A stretch of 64,000 nucleotides of DNA, from positions 90,627,117 through 90,691,116 of the forward strand of contig CM066740.1 in NCBI GenBank assembly GCA_033961575.1. Reading direction: 5' to 3'. The stretch comes from Aselliscus stoliczkanus (taxonomy: Eukaryota > Chordata > Mammalia > Chiroptera > Hipposideridae). A program made the position numbers and the translations under genes. Position 1 is the first letter of the stretch. Each line of letters opens with the position of its first letter. The notes below the pieces were generated by a model, which was not told the DNA's origin, did not search any database, and worked only from the letters and a program-made list of their open reading frames with translations. Shown piece after piece: positions 1 through 11,251 of the stretch.

Positions 1-1488
1 TCCTGTACCTGAGTGTGTGGTCTGTCCCCCGAGCCGTAGTTCAGTGCAGAATCATTCGACAGAACCTGCCTGTGTCTCCGGACCCAAGCCGCCATGCCGG
101 AATAGTTACAGCAAGTTATAAATTCAGCCATTGGATTAGAAGAAAGATGGCTTGGGGGTCCATGTTTAAATGTCCACCTGACCTGCTCCATCATGTTAGT
201 CTTTGTGTTACTACATACATAGCAGTCGATAGGCCCCTTTTTTTTTTTCCTTGAGGACAGTGTCGCTGGCCCTCACATGTGGGACCTGAACCGGGGCCGC
301 TGGCTTCCCAAGCCAGCGCTCAACCACCGCGCCACTCGGCCGGCCCGATAGGCTCTTTTTAAAGGAACTTTTCAGGCTAAAAAGCAGGACAAGTTATTAT
401 TTTTTTATTTCAAAATGCAAGAGGTTCTTAGTAATGCAAGGATAATTATTATGTAGACGAAGAGAGGATTTTGTTTGTGGAGAAGAGTTGAAGTGTGGGC
501 TGTGGCATGTGAGCTTGGGCACCTCGTTTCTCATGGAACACTCAGTGTGTGCAGTGAGGCGACCCTGGCGCCCTCAGCCTTCCCACCGCTTTCTCCCAAC
601 ACACTACCCAATAACGAGGCTGGTCGCAGGGAAGGCAGCATCAGAGGTGACCCCCACATTTTCCTTGGCTCTCTTGGTGCAAACAAGTATTTCTGAGGAC
701 ACAGTGCCTTGGCACAGGTCAGGGCTCCTGGGAGCTGGTAGCCAGCTGCCCTGATGTCCCTGTGACTGGCATTTCCAGGGACGGGGACGCTCAGCCGGAC
801 TGCAGCCCTGGGCAGACCGGAAGGGCTGGTCCCTTCCCTGTGGGCAAGTTTACCCAAGTGCCCTAAGACTTCCTTTTTAGACTAAAATATTTCCCAAGAC
901 TTTTCCTCTTTGGGGATTTATTCAAATTTGGGTATTTGATCCACGCTGCCTCGCCACCCCCAAATCTGTTACAAATGTGAATCTGAATTGAATCTCTTGT
1001 TCTCGACGCCCAGTAGATACCTGCTGTGGACCCAATCGCTGCCGGCCAACTGGCAGTGGTAGGCATTGGGATGTTGTCTGCTATGTTTGGTGGGCTGTAC
1101 AGGTCTGCAGGTCCAGAGGGAGATGGCAGTGGGAACTCAGGGCAGGCGCCATGTGAGGCCCAAGAGGAATAAGGAAAGAGGAGATGGAGACAAGGTACTT
1201 GGTAGCCACCTTGAAACAGTATTTCAGATAATATGGCAACAAATTCGATACAGTAAGACTGAGATTAATAGCCGAGTTGCAAAGAACACAGATTACATGC
1301 CCCAAATCAAAGCGCAGTCGTGTCTGCTGTGAAAGAATCTGAGGCCCGATAGCCTGTCTGCGCCGCAGCTAGGGTGTGTGGCCGGGTCTCAGTCCAGAGG
1401 CGTGTTGAGGGCCTGAGGTCACGGGTTTGTCGGAGGGAAGAGGGTCTGACTGGGTGTTAACGCTGGTGACGTTTCCGTGTGTGCACAG
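1..1488 (+). other. 3' part of an ACTR3B intron
   Basis: This lies upstream of the first visible exon. Apart from a minus-strand SINE at 238-345 I see no exon, RNA gene or repeat. Open frames here are short and resemble nothing I know. Confidence 0.7.
238..345 (-). mobile_element. Short tRNA-derived SINE (family A)
   Basis: On the minus strand it reads GGGCCGGCCGAGTGG, then pol III A- and B-box-like sequence, then GAGGGCCAGCGACACTG and an A-rich tail (poly-T at 238-249 on +). The direct repeat CGATAGGC...CTTT flanks it (from 227 and from 346). The other copies of this family lie at 21.5, 22.3 and 25.9 kb. Confidence 0.85.
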
Positions 1489-1662
1489 GAGAGATACTGT
1501 TACATTTGCCCCGACATCGTCAAGGAGTTCGCCAAGTACGACGTGGATCCCCGGAAGTGGATCAAGCAGTACACGGGGGTCAATGCCATCAACCAGAAGA
1601 AGTTCCACATAGACGTCGGCTACGAGCGGTTCCTAGGGCCTGAGATTTTCTTTCACCCCGAG
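1489..1662 (+). CDS. ACTR3B: ACTR3B exon, fifth from the end (58 codons)
   Basis: It is preceded by the acceptor TGCACAG and followed by the donor GTGAGA. It reads from [14 protein letters not shown] to GPEIFFHPE in phase 0, with no stop. It covers part of actin subdomain 4 and the return to subdomain 3 (inferred from the actin fold). Confidence 0.96.
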
Positions 1663-4600
1663 GTGAGACGTTTGGTGTTGAATCTGGCGTGTATGGAGCG
1701 ACGCTGCCACCTCTCATTGGCACTGGCATACGGCCTCATTGCAGGCAGTTACAGCCCCCTGTGCTTTGTCTGCTTGATTGATTGTTTCCATTTGCCTCTC
1801 CAAAAACTTGATTATCTGTAAATAGTTAACAATTGATTATACCGCGAATGGGTAAGGAAGAAGTTATAAGAGCAATAGAAGATAATGGAATTGAAATTTC
1901 TGCCACACTAACATGAAAACGCATTCATCTCAGAGGCCCAGAGTGGGATAACATGTAAGCTTTCCCTCAGCGATGGATTGTCCTTCCTAAGCCCAATTGG
2001 GAGCCCCGGGCCTGCTGTGTGTGTCCCCTACTCCAGTTAGTTCCAGCTCCTGCCTGCGGCCTGGACTTTCCACCGTTAGCAGGTCTTCAGGAACCACGTG
2101 CTCATCATGTGAATTGGTAGTCACAAAGAATTGTTACTACTTCTGTAGAAACGGTAATTAAGAGGCAACATTTCAAGGTTTAAATAAAATGCATTTTATT
2201 TATGGTTTGGTATATTTTCCTGCTTAATTCAGTTCATATTCAATAGGTAGGTTACAAACAGCTGCATATTTTTAGATGTGCCTGTGACTATTTTGTTCAG
2301 GGAAATGGCATAAAACGTGTGATACCATAACCTATTGGGTTGTCGGAAAAGTCGTGACGCGTTTTTGCAACGAAAAACAGAAAAAATACTTCATGACTTT
2401 TCCGACAACCCAATAGGATATCACACTCATCGCCTCATGCCTTTGATAGTATTGATTTGAAACAGACATAAAACTGACCGTGCCCAGTGAACAGCTGGTG
2501 AGTAACTGTGTGTTACCTTCTTCCCCCTGACACTGCTGGACAGTAAAGCTTTCCTTGATTTTAAAAACACATTTCAAATGTCATGTAATTGAATTATTTT
2601 ATTTTATTTTATTGGGGAACAGTGTGTTTTTTCCAGGACCCATCAGCTCCAAGTGAAGTGGTTGTTTTCAATCTAGTTGTGGAGGGCACAGCTCCTTGGC
2701 CCATGTGGGGATCGAACTGGCAACCTTGGTGTTAAGAGCCTGCGCTCTCCCACCTGAGCTAACTGGTCACCCATGTAATTGAATTATTTACACTCTGTCT
2801 TACTTAACTTAGGGAATTGAATTAAGGCTGTTTACTCAGTAACATGAATGTTAAAATGTTGATTGTTTCATTTTGAAGCCGCCTTACAGTGATCTTTCAT
2901 TGATTTTTTTTTTTTTTCTATCCTGGCTAATTTTTTCATAATACTAGCGCTCATAAGTGATACACTCATTATATATTCATAGCGTTTCTCACTACGTATC
3001 ACATACACCAGTTAAGGTACCTAGTTTTCCCAGCCCCATGTTAGCACGGACCACTGTGAATTCATAACACAGTGCTGGTCTGCCTATGTTACTGTTCGAT
3101 ATTTTCCCTTCACTAATCCCATGTTTGATCTCTTGAGGGGAGATATGTTTTCACCACTCCCTGCACACAATCACACGGAGTTGTTTGACATGTCATTAGT
3201 TCCCATGTGAAGGTTTTAAAGGTATAGTACATTTCATATTTGTTAGTCACTTTTTAAAAAGAATTTTTGTTTTGTCCTATTGAGAGAAATGTGTACTGTT
3301 TCTTTTCTGTTTATGTACAATGTAGTTTGCCAACCCAGATTTTATGGAGTCCATCTCGGATGTTGTTGATGAAGTTATACAGAACTGTCCTATCGATGTC
3401 CGCCGTCCGCTGTATAAGGTATGAGCTGCTGGGTAAGGTGCCTCATCTCATCCCACCGCCAGCGGCTCCTCATTCTTCAAATAGGTCACTAACAACCATA
3501 TGCAGACATCCCTATTATAATTGCAAATGATTTTTCCTTTGAGTGGGGACTTAAATGTTTGGAAATAGGACTCAGCTAGCTAGAAGTATTTAATTTGAAT
3601 ATTCTATGATGGTATCTTTTATTCCTATCTGACAGGGTGTATTTTAAATGGGACAATTTTAACTATACGTGTTGACTGACAGATAAAATGGCACTTCTGT
3701 CATGCTTCCCATCGTCTCACATGATGCGCATTTAGGGTCATTGCCAATGAGGTGTTGCCAGAAAGAAGTTAGAGCCTGACATGAAACAGTCAAATAGAAA
3801 ATGCTCATGTAATATTTTTTTCTAAAATTCTCTGATTGCAAGGAATTTTCAAAGTTAAAATGAGAAGAAGCTAGTCCATGTAGTCATAGGATGAAAGGAA
3901 ATATTGCTGACAGCCCAGGATTGAAAGTAGAAAGTGATGGTTAGTCAGCCTTCTTTCATTTTTAACCTCTGCTGGAGAGACTGGCACCCCAGGCCCGGCC
4001 TGAGGACTGCACCTTACCTCACTCATCAGGCGGCTGCATCTGAGAGGCGCGGCAAGCAGGCTCAGTAAGTGGAGGGGCTTAGTAACTTTTTATCATCTAT
4101 ACGATGGAGTACCATGCAGCCTTTAAAAGGAATGAGGTAAATCACTGTAAATTCAAATGAAAAGATGTCCACAGCCTACATTGTTAAGTAAAAAAGCAAG
4201 TTGTAAAATTTATATAGTATTATTTCACTTGTGTAAAAATATAGTTTACATATATAGAGAAGATAAGGTTGTGAGTGATAGATATATGCTAAACTGTTAA
4301 ATATCTCCAGAGATGGATCACTTTTACTTTATACTTTTTGTGTTTTAAAAAATGGTCTGCAATTTCAATAGTTAAAAATGTCATTTTTACTACTGGAAAA
4401 AATGGTCTTATATAGACAGCTTTTTATGGGTAAAACCAAGTTATAATTCTATTTTCCTTATTGCCTATCCTTCATCACACACCTCTCTTCTCCAATAAAA
4501 TGCACAAGGAAGGAAAACTAAAGACTGTGAAACTTTAGTAAGTACAAGCCTTGTTCCCCCACCTATGAAGTCACTTAACACGCTCTGTGTCTCCCTGTCC

Positions 4601-7600
4601 GTGAAAGCCAGGAGCCCTGCACATGAGAGAGTCTCCGTTGGTCAGAGTGGAAGCGAAACTTGTGCCGATGCTTACGGATTGCTCATGATGCCGTGAGATT
4701 TTTCTCATTTGACCGTTTAGTTCACTTTTGGTAGATGTATAGGATTGTTGAAGCAGAGACGGCCTTGGACAGCATTAGACGGAGTCTCTTTAATACATGA
4801 TGACACTGAGCCCCAGACATGGGAAAAGGGGGCAAAACTAGAGATACTGGGGTTACATGGAGCAAATTGGCCTTAGGCCAAAATTTGTTTGTTTTTTTAG
4901 CTGAGCCATGCTGCCACCTGTTGGCAGCTGAGTGGCAGCTCAGCTCCGGCTGGGCATCGAACTGCTGTTGCTCAGAGCTCAGCTCACACTCTTGAGCGAA
5001 CTCTTAACCAACTGAGCCTCTCGGCCGGCCCCCTTAGGCCTTTTTTTAAGGTCCTGCTGCTTCTCTCTTGTCATGGGACAAATTCCTTAACCTCGTTGAT
5101 TTGATCTGGTGAGATCGGGTGAGCCAGCATAATCTCTGTTGCTTAGAAAAGATGAGACTGTCTTTCTTTTCGCTGTGTTACTTGTCCTGGGTCGCCTGGA
5201 AGAGGTGACCTCTCGCCTCCCTCCTTGTAGGGTGTCCTCTCCTTCCTGTCTGACTAGTAATTCCTCTGCGATGCCGTTTTCAGCCTTGGAATTATTAAGT
5301 TATTAATAACACTATGCCGAATTCTAAAACAAAACCAATATGTACTGGCCTTGAACCCAAGGAAGCTTTCTGAAGTAGTGAGACCCGGCAAGCCCATGAG
5401 AAAAGCACGTGATGACAGGGGACACGCGCCCACGTGCACCTGTTATGTCAGATGTGTGGGCGGCCGGCTGTCACATGGGACCGTGCCTGTTGACTGGCTT
5501 GATGTCTAAACACGGGCAAGAGAAGGTGGACTGAAAGGGGGAGAGAATGTGACATACGAAGCACAGGAGAAAAGGAAGTTTGGGGGCCCAGGAACGAGGA
5601 AGCCTTATGCAGGCTGCTGGGGTACGGCTTCCCGGCCGGAGCTGACCTTCCACCTCACCTCTTTCTGGAGATCTAGCCCCAAATTCCCACCCCCTTTCTG
5701 GACGCTTCCAGGCGACTGTCCGGTAGCCGCCACAGAAGCTGTGTACACACACTCCCTGTGACTGCTGTCTCTTAAATCGCGTGCTTGCCTGCCAGCCGCC
5801 CTCACTGGAGCTATTTACTTACTCCTAAGTAGGATGGAGCTGACAGGCATATCCTGGTAGGCCTGTGGTGGCCCCAGAGGCCTGGTCACCGCGAGGCGCA
5901 AGTGCGGCCCCGGCACCCCTGGGCATCCCCCGGAGCGTCACAATATACAGGGGTCGGTCCCGCCCTCAAAAATTCTGGTATAATCGGGCTGGGCCTGGGC
6001 ATCCGGGTTTAAAAGCTTCCCAAATGGCTCCAATGTGCAGTTAAATTGAGACCCACAGTAGGAACTGGTTTGGCATTACTGTTTAGTACTTTTATGCTCT
6101 TGAGAGCAAAGCCAGTTCCGAGGTGCTTTGTAATCCACCTGGATGCTTCATTCCTGAGTTCTGTTTATCAGATATCTGAGTGCCTACCACATTCGAGACA
6201 CTGGTGTTAAATTAGAGGATTAAGTGTGCATGAGAGATGGTCCTTGGGTTCAGGAGCGTATAAAAAAGCTAAAAATAATACCGAAATAATTCTCCTGGGA
6301 ACCGCTACAAGCTAAATGTCATAAAGTGAATCGTGCAAATTATGGTAATTGAGGAAAGGGGCAGATTGCGTTTAATTCGAGGGGATCAAGAAAGGAAGAA
6401 AGGCTTTGAGAAGCTGGCATTTGAGCTGAGTCTGAGGACTCGCCCCCCCCCCGCCCCTTGGGGGAGGCGGCCACGAGGAGGGAGGGCGATGGAGAGGACT
6501 GTTGGGTGCATGCAGCCCACGTCTCAGAAATAGGCTCGTTGGAGCATGGCCGGGGGTGGCGTCTTTGGTTCAACTTGAGAGTAAAAACACCCGGGTCCCT
6601 AAAGAGACACAGCCTTGCAAGGACCCAGACGGGGACAGTTACCAGGAGCCCGAGTGCGCTGCCGTCTTCCCCGGGAGTGGACGTGGTCGGGCACCTCTGG
6701 GCCTTTTGCACCGTGCCTGCGGCGACGCGCGGCCGGTGACAGTTACCCCAGCTGGCGGGCAGGTGGCGCCGTGTGCCTGCCGGACTGCGCTGAGATGAAC
6801 AGGACCTCTAGCACAAAATGTACTTACGTTACAGGGACAGGAGTGGACTTAATTTTAATGCCCAGTTCGGTATTAATTAAATGAACTTACCCTTAATATA
6901 GACCTTATTTTATGTCTTTCCGACTTACATTTCAGGTGACTGATGGGTTATGTGTAGTGTTTATAATGGCATGTGCTGCGATGTTCTCTGGCTAGTGTAA
7001 AGAATGGGACCTTTCCATTTGTAGAGGTAACTTGCAATGGAGACTTTTATTTGACGTCATGAAATAAACATTTGTGCTGCAAAGTAAGGTACTGTTACAA
7101 TTGTGAGGGCTATTAAAAAATCTAGTCGACACAGTGAACTTAACATGGTGCAGCCATGCCAACCACAAACAGCCTTCATAGCCATTTAGCAGGTCGGAGG
7201 ACCGCATCGTAAAAACACAATTCAGATAAAGAAAACTTCGAGTCCACAGATGAGCAAAGATTGTTATTTCCAGCGCAAAATACATTTAGAACATTTGAGA
7301 CGTACCAAAATCTTTGATAAATAAAACAGAAGTCACTCTGTAATCATTGCTTATCATTTATTACTTTGACTATCTTTCTCTTGTTTTTTTGAAGTATAAA
7401 TAGGTAGATATCAGGCTATAGGTATACTTTGTATCCTATATATTAGCTTAGCATTATGTTGTGAACATTTTCTTAAGTAATTAACATTCTTAAAAACATT
7501 ATTTTTGGTGGAATTTAATGCTCCATCCTGTGTCTGTTTCAGTGTGCAGCTCTTTCCCTGTATTTAGGTTTTGATATTTTTGTAGCTGAGGTCATGGTCT

Positions 7601-10600
7601 CTTTCTTTCCCGGGACAGTCACACATGGCTGTATGTAATTAGTGCTGCCGTTTAGTTGGCTGGGTTTGATCTGAGACTTTGCTGACCGAGTGGAGCAGAT
7701 GCTTTCTGGCTGAGATGCTCCCGAGTCACCCGGTCTCTGAGCACGGTGGGATTTCCTGTCAAAATTCCGAGTGGGCTTACAGGCATTCCAAGGTCCATCA
7801 GTCCATTCATTCACTGGACAGTATTTATGGGGAGCGCCCAGTGTGCTGGTCATTGTTCTGGGCACTGCAGGATTACCTGTGCCCAAAACAGGGGAAAAGG
7901 TCCCTGTCACTGCGGAGATTACACTGCTGCAGGGCAGCAGACAAAATAATAAATGAGCTGGGCACATAGGCGCCAAGGAGGAAAGGGAGCAGGCAGAGGG
8001 GGCAGGGGGTGCGGGCGCTCGGGGGCGTGGGGGAGATGTTTCCCCAGGTGCTGGGCGACATGGGAGCCAAGACCCCTGGGCCATCCAGGGGGAGGCGGGG
8101 GGCAGCGCGGTCCAGGCGGCATCTATCTGGGCAGAGCCGCAGAGGGCACGGGCCCCTGAGGCAGGGCAGGCCCACCGTGTTCTGGAAAGAGCAGGGAGGC
8201 AGCGTGAGCAGAAGGGAGCCGCTGGGGTGGAGATGGGCGGGAGATGAGGCGGGTGGGGGCGCCCAGGGGGCCCCGGAAGAGCCCAGCCCTGGAGGGCATG
8301 GCTGCCATCGCCTGAGTCCCGGGTGCAAGGGCCAGATAGTAAATAAGCGGGCGTCATGAGCAGGGCGGCCTTCAAATACAACTGATTATGGACACTGAGG
8401 TCTGGATTCATGTGTCATGAAATATTACCCTTCTGTTGATTCCCCCGCAACCGCTCAGAAATGTAAAGCTGTTGTTAGCTCATGGGTTGCACGAGACGTC
8501 AGTGGCCCAGATCTGGCCCGCGGGAACGGCAGGCCTGCAGTTGTGCGGCGGGAAGCCGGGTCCTGGGAGCCAAGGGAACGGCTCCGCCTCTGTCCTGATG
8601 GGTCGCGAAGCCGGGGTGGGGGGCTTTGAGCACAGAATTGCAACCTTTGAAGGTGATAACAAACATGAGTCCAGTTTGGTGGCCGCTTGCTGATGCTTCC
8701 CCTGGTTTATGTCCGACTGAGGCACGGTGACAGCTTCAGACGCCCCCTGTTCTCGTCAGGCCGGCACCCCACCCATCACCCGTCTGCTGACAGCTCACAA
8801 GGGTGTCCACTCAGCAGCATCTCAGGGGCGGCGGGGCCGTGGGCAGCAAGGAGGCCTCGTTTGAAATCATTTCTCCTGGTGATTTCGATTTGCTGCCCTC
8901 TCCCCAACATCACCCTTCTGAAAGGTTCAGGCGTTCACTGGAAAACGTGTCCGCAGTGATTATTAAGGCAAAATAGCTAGATACGCAGTGTTCGTTTTGG
9001 CCTGAGATTTTTATTATAACAAATCAGCTTGTTGATTTATACAATTTGCTCTGGCCGCCTGGTCCTTGTAAAGCTTCCGCTTTATACCGAGAGAATTGCT
9101 GCATGTGTGCACTTGGTTATAACTGAGGAAAGCATTGAGAAGAAGAATTTGGGACACAGGAAAAAAGTACGACGTGCACTTTCGATAGCATTAACTTTGC
9201 TTCAAATACTATATTTTCATACGGGTTGAAGTGTGTTATTTACACAGGTGATTGGGCAAGTGGGAATTTGTGTGGACGGGTTTCTAGAACACGGTGAGTG
9301 GATGAGCGGCCAAAGGAAACTTCTGCTTGTGTCTTTTAGAATGTCGTTCTTTCTGGAGGCTCCACGATGTTCAGGGATTTTGGACGCCGACTGCAGAGAG
9401 ATTTAAAAAGGGTGGTGGATGCCAGACTCAAGCTCAGTGAGGAGCTCAGCGGTGGCAGAATAAAGGTAGGAGGCTGGGCCTGGGGCGTGCGGATGAAGTC
9501 ACAGTTCTGTGCCTGAGCTGACGTGGCTGTCTCCCCAACACAAAGCTGAGGACTTTAGTGTCTGGGTCACGTGAAGTAAGACAAGTTTGAATCACTTTCT
9601 TAGCCACACTGTGAAATTACATTCAGAGATTTGTTGCCTGAACTCATTCCAAGTGTGTAGTGAGGACTGCTATACCTACTGATACAGCAACAACTATTTC
9701 CTGCCCTCACTGACCACGTTCGCTAGCAGATGTCTTTGGTGGTGTAGACCAGACATGTAGGGTAGTGGCCAGTGTCCCAAGGCGATGGGGCCAGTGTCCA
9801 CTGAGCATCTTTAATGCCCTTTGGGGATGTTCTCATTACACTAAAATAACCGGCACTATAATAGCAGGGACGCCCGCTGTGTTCCTCCCGGACAGTAATA
9901 CTTCACTAGCTGCCCATTCCACTCGGGCATCTAAGCAAGATTGGCTTTGGTGTCGGGCAGATGGCAGCAAGTGCATGTCCTCGCCTCCTGGAATCACGCT
10001 GTCGGCAAAATGTAATTTCTTAGAGTGGTTTGGGGACCCTTAGTGTTATTGTGAATCATCTCTACAGTGCTAAGCCATCTCATCTGGTTAGTAAAAAGAA
10101 ATCAGCTGGGCTAGTTGCTTGGGTTTTTTAAAATGCCTTTAGTGTAGTGAAAGATAGGCCCTCCCTGACCCGTGAGATTTGTTCCCTGCACCCCAAGCAG
10201 GGCCCCAGGGCCGGGGGCTGCAGGCGGGGGGTTTGGCCGCAGCCTTGGCCGTGGGCCTTCCTTGGAGAGGCCGGTGACGCTGATGCCGCCACAGGGGGAC
10301 CTGAATGTCAGGGCGGGGGGGGGGCCCTCATGGCCCCGAAGACAGCTGCCTGCCCTGCTGAATGAGCGCTTGTCCCTTTGCTTCGCAGCCCAAGCCTGTG
10401 GAGGTCCAGGTGGTCACGCACCACATGCAGCGCTACGCCGTGTGGTTCGGGGGCTCCATGCTGGCCTCGACCGTAAGTCCTCCCCGCTTGTCCTGTGTTT
10501 CCATTTCTGTTGAGTTTGGATAAATAGTGTCTTATGAAGGTGTGTGTTCTAATTGTGTGTGGCTCTAAATGATCACACATTTCATTCTGTGAGATAATAA

Positions 10601-11251
10601 AAAGTAGGATCATTTAAATGGCCCAGCGAATTCTCAAGCATCCTTGCTGACTAGGGGTTAAGATAGTCCAGATTAGTGAAACCCCAAAATAACCTAAAAT
10701 GCCTTGAATTAATCATCAGTTCCAGGGCTTTTCCAAGTAATGATTGCCTTTTCTTCTCAAAATGTGTGAATAGATAGCGAAGTGATAATTTAGGGTGAGC
10801 ACAAAAATAGAGGCCGGCTAAATTTTTAAAAAATGAAATAAACTGGCCGGCCGAGTGGCTCAGTGGGTTAAGAGCTCTCTCAAGGGTGAGTGCTGAGCTC
10901 TGAGCAACAGCAGTTTGATGTCCAGCCCGAGCTGAGCTGCCAACAGGTGGCAGGATGGCTCAGCTAAAATAAATAAATAAATAATATAAAAAATAAAATT
11001 AAAAAATAAAAACCTCCCATCTGGTAGTCAGGCCCTGGGAGGGGTTCCAGTCGTACCCCAAGGCCTGCAGCACGAGCGGAGGTTGGGACGGGCGTCGCCT
11101 GCTGCGCTTGCTTCCCCTCCTGGAGCGCTGAGCCCCTAACCGCTGCCTCTCCCAGCCCGAATTTTTCCAGGTGTGCCACACCAAGAAGGACTATGAGGAG
11201 TATGGCCCCAGCATCTGCCGCCACAACCCCGTCTTCGGAGTCATGTCCTAG
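1489..11251 (+). CDS. ACTR3B: ACTR3B (actin-related protein 3B), C-terminal 190 residues, five spliced exons; 5' part lies outside the window
   Basis: Arp3B is an Arp3 isoform of the Arp2/3 complex. With Arp2 it imitates an actin dimer and starts branched filaments in the cell cortex. Joining 1489-1662, 3326-3418, 9340-9465, 10389-10472 and 11156-11251 gives 58+31+42+28+31 residues ending in VFGVMS and TAG. All junctions are phase 0 with AG/GT borders. The actin-fold nucleotide loop ([12 protein letters not shown]) and the C-terminal helix region (KDYEEYGPS) are intact. Paralogue choice: [25 protein letters not shown] and EEYGPS fit ACTR3B; ACTR3 as I recall it has different residues at these places (for example EEIGPS). 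If the protein has the usual 418 residues, this part starts at 229 and the Met coded at 3344-3346 is residue 293. No frameshift or stop is present, so this is a working gene and not a processed copy. The N-terminal half is upstream of the window. Confidence 0.96.
2335..2413. mobile_element. 79-bp palindromic mariner-type MITE, copy 1
   Basis: The ends TTGGGTTGTCGG and CCGACAACCCAA are inverted, with TA on both sides (2333-2334, 2414-2415). The terminal arms pair over about 24 bp (TTGGGTTGTCGGAAAAGTC against GACTTTTCCGACAACCCAA). The centre has a small inner hairpin (GTTTTT-GCAACG-AAAAAC). TA duplication and end structure point to the Tc1/mariner superfamily. It has no coding capacity. Two more copies lie at 47414 and 48838. 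Confidence 0.85.
2599..2771 (-). mobile_element. tRNA-derived SINE, Rhin-1-like (family D), perfect 17-bp TSD
   Basis: On the minus strand it has a tRNA-like head (CCAGTTAGCTCAGGTGGGAG, B box GGTTGCCAGTTCGATCCCC). The body contains CTCCACAACTAGATTGAAAAC, and the tail CACACTGTTCCCCAATAAAA ends A-rich. CATGTAATTGAATTATT occurs at 2582-2598 and again at 2772-2788. The tail type is the one I associate with bat SINEs; the family name is from memory. Confidence 0.88.
3326..3418 (+). CDS. ACTR3B: ACTR3B exon, fourth from the end (31 codons), with the isoform-specific Met
   Basis: The acceptor is ...ACAATGTAG and the donor GTATGA. The exon reads from [12 protein letters not shown] to [11 protein letters not shown]. 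The Met codon at 3344-3346 falls at residue 293 if the full protein is 418 residues; Arp3 is reported to have Thr there. VRRPLY is a strongly conserved Arp3 stretch. Confidence 0.96.
4088..4400 (+). mobile_element. Old L1 3' fragment
   Basis: Text such as CCATGCAGCCTTTAAAAGGAATG, AAAGATGTCCA and TTGTTAAGTAAAAAAGCAAG is typical of the end of ORF2 and start of the 3' UTR of ancient L1M elements. It is diverged, with no reading frame left. Confidence 0.6.
4880..5031 (-). mobile_element. tRNA-derived SINE (family B)
   Basis: On the minus strand it reads GGCCGGCCGAGAGGCTCAG, GAGCTGAGCTCTGAGCAACAG, then CTGCCAACAGGTGGCAGCATGG and an A/T-rich tail. CCTTAGGCC flanks it at 4871-4879 and 5032-5040. 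Same family as 10845 and 50250. Confidence 0.85.
6150..6450 (-). repeat. Probable L2 fragment
   Basis: The + strand text (ATCTGAGTGCCTACCACATTCGAGACACTGG, later AGGCTTTGAGAAGCTGGCATTTGAGCTG) resembles the reverse complement of a LINE-2 3' region. It is very diverged. Confidence 0.45.
7797..8345 (-). repeat. LINE-2 3' region, ancient
   Basis: The + strand reads CATTCATTCACTGGACAGTATTTATGG, GTGTGCTGGTCATTGTTCTGGGCACTG, then GTCCCTGTCACTGCGGAGATTACA. This is the reverse complement of the classic L2 end. It continues with the degenerate GC-rich part of the L2 3' region. The long open frames across it are side effects of GC content. Confidence 0.65.
9340..9465 (+). CDS. ACTR3B: ACTR3B exon, third from the end (42 codons), nucleotide-binding loop
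   Basis: The acceptor is TGTCTTTTAG and the donor GTAGGA. The exon begins [15 protein letters not shown], the second phosphate/adenosine loop of the actin fold (actin has LSGGTTMYPG), and ends [10 protein letters not shown]. It follows a 5.9-kb intron, the longest complete one in the window. Confidence 0.97.
9466..10388 (+). other. ACTR3B intron
   Basis: A 0.9-kb intron with a GC-rich 3' part (10,190-10,380). I see no repeat or other feature in it. Confidence 0.9.
10389..10472 (+). CDS. ACTR3B: ACTR3B exon, second from the end (28 codons)
   Basis: The acceptor is TTTGCTTCGCAG and the donor GTAAGT. The exon reads from [14 protein letters not shown] to GGSMLAST. The WFGGSMLAS segment matches the actin-family WIGGSILAS signature. 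Confidence 0.97.
10473..11155 (+). other. ACTR3B last intron
   Basis: A 0.7-kb intron holding one plus-strand SINE (10845-11011) and nothing else that I recognise. Confidence 0.9.
10845..11011 (+). mobile_element. tRNA-derived SINE (family B)
   Basis: It starts GGCCGGCCGAGTGGCTCAG, continues GAGTGCTGAGCTCTGAGCAAC and CCAACAGGTGGCAGGATGG, and ends in an (AAAT)n/A-rich tail. It sits inside the last ACTR3B intron in the gene's own orientation. Confidence 0.85.
11156..11251 (+). CDS. ACTR3B: ACTR3B last coding exon (31 codons plus TAG)
   Basis: The acceptor is CTGCCTCTCCCAG. The exon reads from [19 protein letters not shown] to NPVFGVMS, then TAG at 11249-11251. The Tyr in EEYGPS is the ACTR3B form. 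The exon continues into the 3' UTR. Confidence 0.97.
   Translation, partial: PEFFQVCHTKKDYEEYGPSICRHNPVFGVMS

Larger units (their letters stand above)
1663..3325 (+). other. ACTR3B intron
   Basis: A 1.66-kb intron holding a palindromic MITE (2335-2413) and a minus-strand SINE (2599-2771). I see nothing recognisable in the rest. Confidence 0.85.
3419..9339 (+). other. ACTR3B 5.9-kb intron
   Basis: It holds an old L1 piece (4088-4400), a SINE (4880-5031) and L2-like segments (6150-6450, 7797-8345). I see no feature in 3419-4087, 4401-4879, 5032-6149, 6451-7796 or 8346-9339. The 6,430-6,800 part is GC-rich. Confidence 0.85.

Noticed and set aside
5400..5460. Extra ACTR3B exon or alternative exon in the 5.9-kb intron
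   Set aside because: The neighbouring exons join in phase to a complete protein, and I found no conserved coding stretch between splice borders there.
7539..8411. 290-codon open frame on the minus strand
   Set aside because: It lies over a recognisable L2 fragment, is Pro/Ser/Ala-rich because of GC content, and has no domain, splice logic or conserved motif.
1489..11251. ACTR3 instead of ACTR3B, or a processed pseudogene
   Set aside because: Exons are split by real introns with proper splice sites and no disablement. Residues such as NQKKF, MESIS, GGRIKPKPVEV and EEYGPS fit ACTR3B, not ACTR3.
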